In this document: piece after piece, positions 57,700 through 64,000 of the stretch | Layout of the letters: each line of letters starts with the position of its first letter | How positions within the stretch are numbered: position 1 is the stretch's first letter | Assembly: GCA_013368445.1 (NCBI GenBank) | Contig: JAACJO010000017.1 | Span: 372,001 to 436,000 of the forward strand | Direction: 5' to 3' | DNA length: 64,000 nucleotides | Source of the DNA: Leucocoprinus leucothites | Lineage: Eukaryota > Basidiomycota > Agaricomycetes > Agaricales > Agaricaceae | Notes under the pieces: model-generated | What the model was told of the DNA's origin: nothing | Databases searched by the model: none | Seen by the model: the letters and a program-made list of their open reading frames with translations, nothing else | Translations under genes and position numbers: made by a program

Positions 57700-60600
57700 T
57701 CAATGTCCGCCTGCCCTCATTTTCTTCACGTCGAGGCCATTGTTGCGATCAAACCCTTCATTTTGGGAGTTGAAAGAGCCAAAGAACGGGGTGGCTGGGC
57801 TGAGAGTGGATGGAGTCTGCGATGAATAGGTGAGAGTAGGGGAGATTAAGGATGGAGAAGGCTGGTTGTCCATATCGTAGGAGTTCTGGTGGTGACTAGC
57901 CACGCTCGAACCATGTTGAAGTTTGGAGTGGAGCTTATTGCCAACTTCGCGTCTGAGCGTTTGCTTCTCAAGAGTTTCCTGGTAGTCGTTTTTGTCATGG
58001 CTGAGGTTGCTCTGACCCATAACCGCGGTAGCTGCATGCTGTGGGGTTCGCTGACCCGTACTGGGCACACTCATGCTATTGTGTTGCTGGTGACGCTGGT
58101 GCTGGCTCGGAGTCGGTCGATGAGGAAAAGTAGTACTTCGAACGTGCTGGTTGTGATGTTGATCGATGACGGTAGTCGAGTTGAATTGGGCCTGGGGCGG
58201 TAAAACGGGAGTATGGAAGGTGCGAGAACTCTGCCTAGCGATTTGATTGTTGCCTCGTTGATACTCTTTCGACGTTCCTCTAACAGTTACATCCGGGTCC
58301 TGCTCCCCGATATTCTGAGCTAGAGCCTGGGAGTGATCGTCGTGCCCTCGGGTGGCTGTTGCGTGAAACTCGTTCTCGTTCATTATCAAAGCGGGTTCAA
58401 TTTCAGCCAACGTCGTAGGCTGGCCTTTGCGGTCTAGATTGATAGCCGCTGCACGGGTACGATATCCACGAACGCCGGTTGCAATGTTGGCAGTAGCAGC
58501 CTCTAGTTCGGCCTCCTGGCGGTTCCTAGCCTGAAGAGCCAGATCGAGAGGAGCAGGACGGCGTCGTGATTCAACATGAGCGCGCATAATGTACTCCTCG
58601 GTAGCAGTGTATCCGGATTTAGCATGGGCAGGAGGCCGAACGGTGTATTCATCGGGGATGTACTGCTGATTTTGTAAGGCTATATTGTGTTGTTGTGGAT
58701 AAACGTCATAATGTCCGGTGTTGGGACCGCGAAAGGAAGGATTATTGTTGCGCAAGTTGTCAAGAAGTATAGCCATAGAGGGATCAACGCTTCGAGGAGC
58801 CGGCCGATTATATTGTTGCATGTGAGTCAACGCCAAAGGTGATTGCATGCGCTGAGCAGGAATACTGCGCTCAGGTGCGATAGAGTAGTCGACTTCAAAA
58901 ACCGGTCGGGGAGCGGGGAGTTGGATACTATTAGACGAGAGGTCGTCGTAGGGGTAATCCGAGACAGCTTGTCGTCGTCTTTCTCCAATAACAGGAAGGG
59001 TGTTGATTTTGGCTGTCTGCCTGAGCTCCTGGCCACGAAGGTTGAGAAGAGCAGCCTGGGCGATAGTGAGTCGAGAAGCCGCGTTATCCCCTTCCTTGAC
59101 TGCTCGTTCCGCCCTCTAGAAGAGTTGGTATTAGATGGCTTCTCGATCGAGGGGGTAGTACTTGCCCTAAGCTCCCTTTGCTCGGCCGTATCGGCGAAGC
59201 GAACAGATATCCGGCTACCAGTGTCATTCCAACCCCTCACCATCCTCCCATGTAGGCGCTCAATGATCTCTTCAGCTCCAACTCGCGTTTCCAGCCTAAC
59301 GATTCAATTGATACGCTTCTCTCACATGCGAGATTTTATAAACTGACCTGACAAAGGCGATAATACGAGGAGGATGGCTGAGTCGAGTTTGAAAAAACCG
59401 ACTGCTGCTAATACGGTGAGGAGAAACAAGAGCGGCAAGGGTCTTCGTAGACAATGAGACATCGGTTTTCAGCGAAATAACCATCTACTCACGGGTTCGT
59501 CTATGCTGAGAGGTAGGCTAAAAAGAGGAGGTCACAAACACGAAAGTCGACAGGAGGCCAGCCCACGTACCCCTCCATGTATAGATTTGTGCTTGTCGGG
59601 TCTTGAAGATTTTCCATGCGTCTCTTGAAGCCGTCGGTCTCGTCCCGTCTCGAGTCCCACGAGCTCAAGGAAGTCATAGATTCCGAAGGCGTATGAGAGA
59701 AGGTTTGCGCATAGATTGTACCAGGGATCTTATGGATTTGCTTCGGATTTCTTTCAGCCTACGGCCTTCGTCACAAAGTAAGAGATATTACCTTGGAGAA
59801 GGTGGGGTGTAGATTACGGTACTTCCTGAGGGAGAGAATACACCTCTCCGCTGACTCGACATCCTCGAACCTGAAAGTATTATAAGCTTCTGTAGCAAAA
59901 CTCTGGAGAGTGACCTACAAGACAAAGCCATAACCGCTCTCACTATCCCTCACGTGGCGAGTGAATGTCCTGACGCTCTTCACCTCACCAAATGGTGCCG
60001 CCAACGCATACAACTGATCTTCGGGGCAGTGAGGAGGCAACCCATTGATGTAAACGTTCGGGGTTCTGTTTGCATCATCGAATGGCGCCTGTTGGTCCAG
60101 ATCCTCAACAACTTGAAGATGCTTTTCTAAGGATGATTCGGAATGGATGTCATCCCGTGCAGCTACTGGCTGAAGATAATCGAGATAAACGGTGCCATCT
60201 GGGCGAACCCTGTTCTGCAGCTGAAAACCATGATCAGGAAGGGCACGGTTCGACTGGAACGAGTTGTCGACATCTCGTTGCGAAGATGTAGTTCGTACAG
60301 TCGACGACAAGACCCTATTTGTAGAGGATTGGCTTGGCATGAAAGCGATATGGGTAGGATTTAATTCGACCCCGGCTGGCTTGAACTCAGGAAGGGGTGG
60401 CTTGGGTTCGATTACCAGCCGAGGTTTAAAATCAGCGCTGGTCGGCTTAAGGTCACTTGTGGGCCGAGGGCCCTGAACTACTCGAGCTTCGTCAGAAGAA
60501 GGCTGACCGACTGGGTGGTGGCTGGGGGTGGTAGCATCCTGCCCATGACGCTTCTCATCGGTAGGCCATGTTAAGGTACCTAGAGGGATGAAGCTAAATT

Positions 60601-61894
60601 TCGTCTTCCACAAGGCTTAAGCTTCAAATATCCTTACCGTAATTACCGCTTTTCTGGCCTTCCGGTTGAACTTTAACCGACTCTCCGCGTTGAACGGCAG
60701 ATGGGGTCATGCCTTTGTAGCTGAGCGAATCGATATGCTTTTGTTGTTGTTGGTTCGCAAGAGGTTGCACTGAACTTGTGACCCAACCCTCCGTATCCTC
60801 TCGCTCGACTCTCACAGGCTGTTGCGGAGACGCATCCTGGCTGGCTGTGACCGGGTCAATCACCGCGCATAAAATTATACTTTCGGCAAGCATACCTTCA
60901 TCACCAGCACGAGGGATACTTGGAGGTAGGACAGGCGACTCTGCGCCCAACCTCCTCGAGTAGTCTGTTTCTGCCAAAGTGATCAGATAGGGGTGGATGT
61001 AAGAACAAAGGTGTACGAACCGGTGAAAGACTGTTGCCCAACACAGTTCATACGCATGGCGGAATCGTCTAAGCCATGGGTTTCGAGGTATATTTCCACA
61101 TCAGAGTTGGAACAATCGGAGATAGAGTCGGATCTAGCAGAGCTACCAGGCTCTGTCATTGTACTCCCGGCGGCACTCTCTGTCTCAGCGATGACATTGT
61201 CAGATTCAGTTTTGAGACTATCAGCATCCGTCGAACAACCCTCCGGACCAGGCTCATCGTTAAGCATTGGATGTCGATGAAACCCGCGATCGGCATGCGC
61301 ACGTACAGTGCAGACATGAGCCCCCGACCCACCTATCAAATTTGACCCTGATTCAACCGAGCCAGTTTCAGAACACTCAGAAGAGAGTTCATCCCATACG
61401 CCCCTCCTGGGTTTGGCGCGGTGAGGGGATACGGGCGAGCGAGGAAGAATGAGTGCTTGAGATGACGGAGCAGAAGCTGGGGTATCCGGCCGGTGAACAA
61501 ATATGTGGACGCCAAGACTATTTGAGGTCTGTTCTGGTGTATCGAGGGCCATGGACGGATTCGGAGGTCGTAAAATGTTGGCGGAAGTTCCGGCGTTAGA
61601 GGAAACGGAAACGCTCTTGCCCGGAGTATGTCCTGTAGGAGGCGAAACTTGCAAATAACTAGGCCCATCTGGCGAAGACATGGTGACGCTGGGAATCATG
61701 CTGACGGCCTGAGCGATCCCATCTAAGGGAGCGACGGTCACGGAGCTCCCTAGGCGAACCGTCAGTCTCGAATGCCTATCATATAAGAATACGTACTCAC
61801 CTTGAGATTGAGGAAGCGAAGTGCGAGGATTAGTGGTCGGGATAGTAGAGGGTGACAAGGGGACCGAGGCGGAGTTGGAACTAAAGTCGGCCAT
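57700..61894 (-). CDS. Two-RRM RNA-binding protein, large, mostly disordered
   Basis: RNA-binding protein of roughly 1,150 aa. It starts MADFSSNSASVPLSPSTIPT, followed by several hundred Ser/Pro/Thr-rich residues. RRM1: NVYINGLPPHCPEDQLYALA (RNP2), SGYGFVL-FEDVESAERCI (RNP1 GYGFVLF). RRM2: NLYMEG-LPLSIDEP-TLAALV, RIIAFVR-LETRVGAEEIIE, then SRISVRFADTAEQRELR. The C-terminal half is Gln/His/Asn-rich (DVYPQQHNIALQNQQY..), like a prion-type or condensate-forming region, ending KKMRAGGH. Paired RRMs spaced like this resemble fungal RBMS/Scr-type single-strand RNA binders. The intron at 59116-59165 begins with GC (AGG followed by GCAAGT), a GC-AG intron with consensus flanks; its removal joins ELR to RAERAVKEGD in frame. 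Confidence 0.85.
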
Positions 61895-63442
61895 TATTTA
61901 AACGAAAGCTGTGAAAATACTGTTGTAACCGGAGAAAATTACTGTGAAGTGCGAAATGCGGAAAGCTGTACGATAAGATGACAGTAGCGATAATGATACG
62001 GGGAAAGCGACGGGCCGCGATGTATGTAATGAAGACGTCAAAAGGATGAAAAGAATCCAGCTGGGTAATTCTGGTAACGCTTGGAGATGCAAGGTGACTG
62101 CTACAATAAACGAAGAGGAGCGAATAGAATAACAATAATTATAACCTGATGAAATGCTTGCAAAGTGCTGGTGAATCAGGTAAAAACGAAGCGCGACAGT
62201 ATGCTGATATGCGTAGAAGAAAATGCGCTTCTGAAACTCAAAAGCGTTTTTTGAAGAGATATTAATGATGCGCTGAAACGAAGCCAACGTGTTTTAGGCA
62301 GTGGATAAAAAAGACAAGAGTAAAGACGTGTGACAAGGAGGTCCGAGCGATAAGACTCTGACTCTTGAAGACTTCTCGCAGCCCTGTCCAAAGGGGTAGG
62401 ACGAAGGTAAGGTTACAAGTGAGTATATGCGCTCGAACAGACTGACCCTGTCGTGAACGAGGCAGATAGAGAGCTCCAGGTGAAAGATAAATGCCGGTAG
62501 AGGAGTAGATGATAGGGCTGGGGAGAGTAGGGCCGTGCACGCGCACAGATGGAGGGTGGAGATGGTGGTGGTAGGGAAGAAAGAGAGAATAAAATGAGCA
62601 GAGATAGTTGAGGTCGACTCTGTTATGACTTATTTGGAGGGCCAGAGAAGCGGGAGCGAAGACGCGTCGACAGGACAGGTGACGACAGCGAAGAGGTGAG
62701 ACACTGTCAACAGCGATTTGCGGGTCAGTTGGTCCGGTCCCTGTGCCTAGAGGATTGTGTATCGCTGATAGAAAAGCATCGAGTTCACCAGGTTTATCTC
62801 GGTAAAATATAACTTCCTCTTATTACACAGGAAAGGGAAACGAGAGACTGAAAAATCAGGTGAATCGATCCGAGGCATAGCACTAGCCATCGATGTAAAA
62901 ACGCTTGGAAGTATGATCCAGGTCGGAGAAGTTGATCGTTTGTGAGGTGTCGTCAGAAATTCATAAAGGCCTTCCTAGGGAACGTCCGAGAGACGGAAGA
63001 AAAGATAGAACTTGTCCGGAAGTTTGTGGGCAGGAGATTTTGACAATATACATTCAAGCCAGAATAATCAAACTTTCGAGTTTAAGCGGAATATACAAAT
63101 GCTATGACCGTTTTGCGCCAGGAGGAACGTCGCAACAGCTCGCGTTGCAGTTCACCGAGTCTTTGATGCGATGATGGATGTCTACTTCATGCCACATCAG
63201 AGAAGCACGGTAGATACAAATGATGAAAAGAACAAGATAGCGGAGCTAAGTTGCAAGGCAGAGCTAACCAAATCACTCGCAAGGGCACAGATAAAGACGC
63301 GAGGGTTGTTCTGGACACATTCTTTGTTCATTGGAAAAAAACAAATACATCAATTTCCGGAGTTGGCCGAGGCGAAAATCGACCGAATGCCGAACAAGTG
63401 AGCCTGGGAATTTGCTTGAGTTTAGTTTCTTCCTTCCCGCCT
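61895..63442. other. Divergent promoter region
   Basis: 1.6 kb between the RRM gene (minus) and the cell-wall gene (plus). The half near 61900-62600 is pyrimidine-rich on the minus strand and may be a long 5' UTR of the RRM gene. Small open frames show no motif. Confidence 0.45.
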
Positions 63443-63449
63443 TTATATA
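63443..63449 (+). promoter_or_regulatory. TATA box of the Kre9/Knh1-like gene
   Basis: TTATATA lies 80-86 nt upstream of the ATG and is followed by a C-rich, pyrimidine-rich leader, as in strongly expressed fungal genes. Confidence 0.6.
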
Positions 63450-63528
63450 GCCAGCAATCTAGCCCGCGCTCTTTGTACGTTTCCTCGACCAGCCGCCCTC
63501 CTATCGCGCTAACTCCCACTAGTTCATC

Positions 63529-64000
63529 ATGGTTGCTATTACCTTCCTCGCCTTCGCCGCTTCCCTTGCCGGTTTCGCTGCTGCCGACCTCAGGATCACC
63601 AGCCCCTCTGCCGGCTCGTGGTGGGGTAAGTTGTCCGTCTCGTTCCCGGCTCGCGTCATAACACGTTTTCAGTCGCTAAATCGGCCAATACCCTCTCCTG
63701 GACCTGCCATGACAGCCCATTCGCCAACTTCACCATCTCGTACGTCCGTTTCACTGGTCATGAATATTTCTCTCACCTCTAGTTTCAGGATGTCCAACTC
63801 TGTATGTTAAATACCTCGCCTCATGATAACATCTCATTATATTTTGCATCAGAACCCTAGTCTCCTCCCCGGAACTCAGGCGATTATCCCGATTGAACAA
63901 AATTTTGACTGTTCCAAGACTGTCACCGACCAGCAATCCGACTACCAACCTGGCACCGGCTACCGCATCCTTTTATCTAATCCCCTCAATTCTACCGAAG
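63529..64000 (+). CDS. Secreted Kre9/Knh1-like Ser-Thr-rich wall protein (partial)
   Basis: Truncated by the right edge. A signal peptide (MVAITFLAFAASLAGFAAA) is followed by DLRITSPSAGSWW-VAKSAN, TLSWTCHDSPFANFTI, NPSLLPGTQAIIPIEQNFDC, and GYRILLSNPLNSTE. This matches the N-terminal domain of yeast Kre9/Knh1 proteins and the agaricomycete Ser-Thr-rich GPI-anchored family, which act in beta-1,6-glucan or general wall assembly. Introns are read after WW (GTAAGT donor), after FTI and after MSNS; all short and in phase. The Ser/Thr-rich tail and GPI signal that would confirm the subfamily lie outside the window. Confidence 0.8.

Overview
The window is nuclear DNA from a filamentous basidiomycete, most likely an agaricomycete (mushroom-forming fungus). 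Three things point there: dense short spliceosomal introns (mostly 50-70 nt), a cellobiohydrolase with a fungal CBM1, and families that are expanded in Agaricomycetes (DUF6533 membrane proteins, F-box/LRR proteins, TKL-like kinases with an HGDLKG catalytic loop). Species was not resolved. There is no rRNA, functional tRNA or CRISPR array, and no intact transposon that I can support. Exon boundaries were worked out by eye from frame, GT/AG signals and family motifs. Each gene coordinate is the CDS span including introns.

Layout. 0-7 kb: a truncated conserved gene at the left edge, two tandem 2-oxoglutarate/Fe(II) oxygenases (1.0-2.7 and 3.8-5.5 kb), each with a different one-base deletion, a degenerate tRNA-like relic and a doubtful membrane-protein gene. 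7.5-20.4 kb: a protein kinase, an Atg27-type MRH membrane protein, a rhamnogalacturonan-lyase-like enzyme with many introns, a GH7-CBM1 cellobiohydrolase and an intronless F-box/LRR gene. 20.4-32.6 kb: F-box debris, a TUDOR-domain (HVA1) protein, a MOB4/phocein protein with a long acidic tail, a conserved basidiomycete protein and a GT61 glycosyltransferase. 33.6-39.4 kb: an amidase-signature enzyme and an aminoglycoside-phosphotransferase-like kinase, convergent. 39.4-43 kb: a gene-poor stretch with possible LTR-element traces. 43-48.4 kb: an F-box gene, TFIIA-gamma and another F-box gene carrying a frameshift. 48.6-53.1 kb: two tandem DUF6533 genes. 55.4-63.9 kb: a second amidase, a long two-RRM RNA-binding protein and, cut by the right edge, the start of a secreted Kre9/Knh1-like cell-wall protein.

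How the genes work together. Housekeeping genes (TFIIA-gamma, MOB4, Atg27-like, RRM protein) are interleaved with saprotroph functions (GH7-CBM1, lyase-like enzyme) and lineage-expanded accessory families. No clear biosynthetic cluster is visible. The most notable sequence-level signals are three one-base losses in short G runs of otherwise well-preserved genes (decay or homopolymer miscalls), two GC-AG introns, a conserved 16-nt microexon in both oxygenases, a perfect tandem duplication of a CACGTG box, and a roughly 500-nt intron in the GT61 gene.
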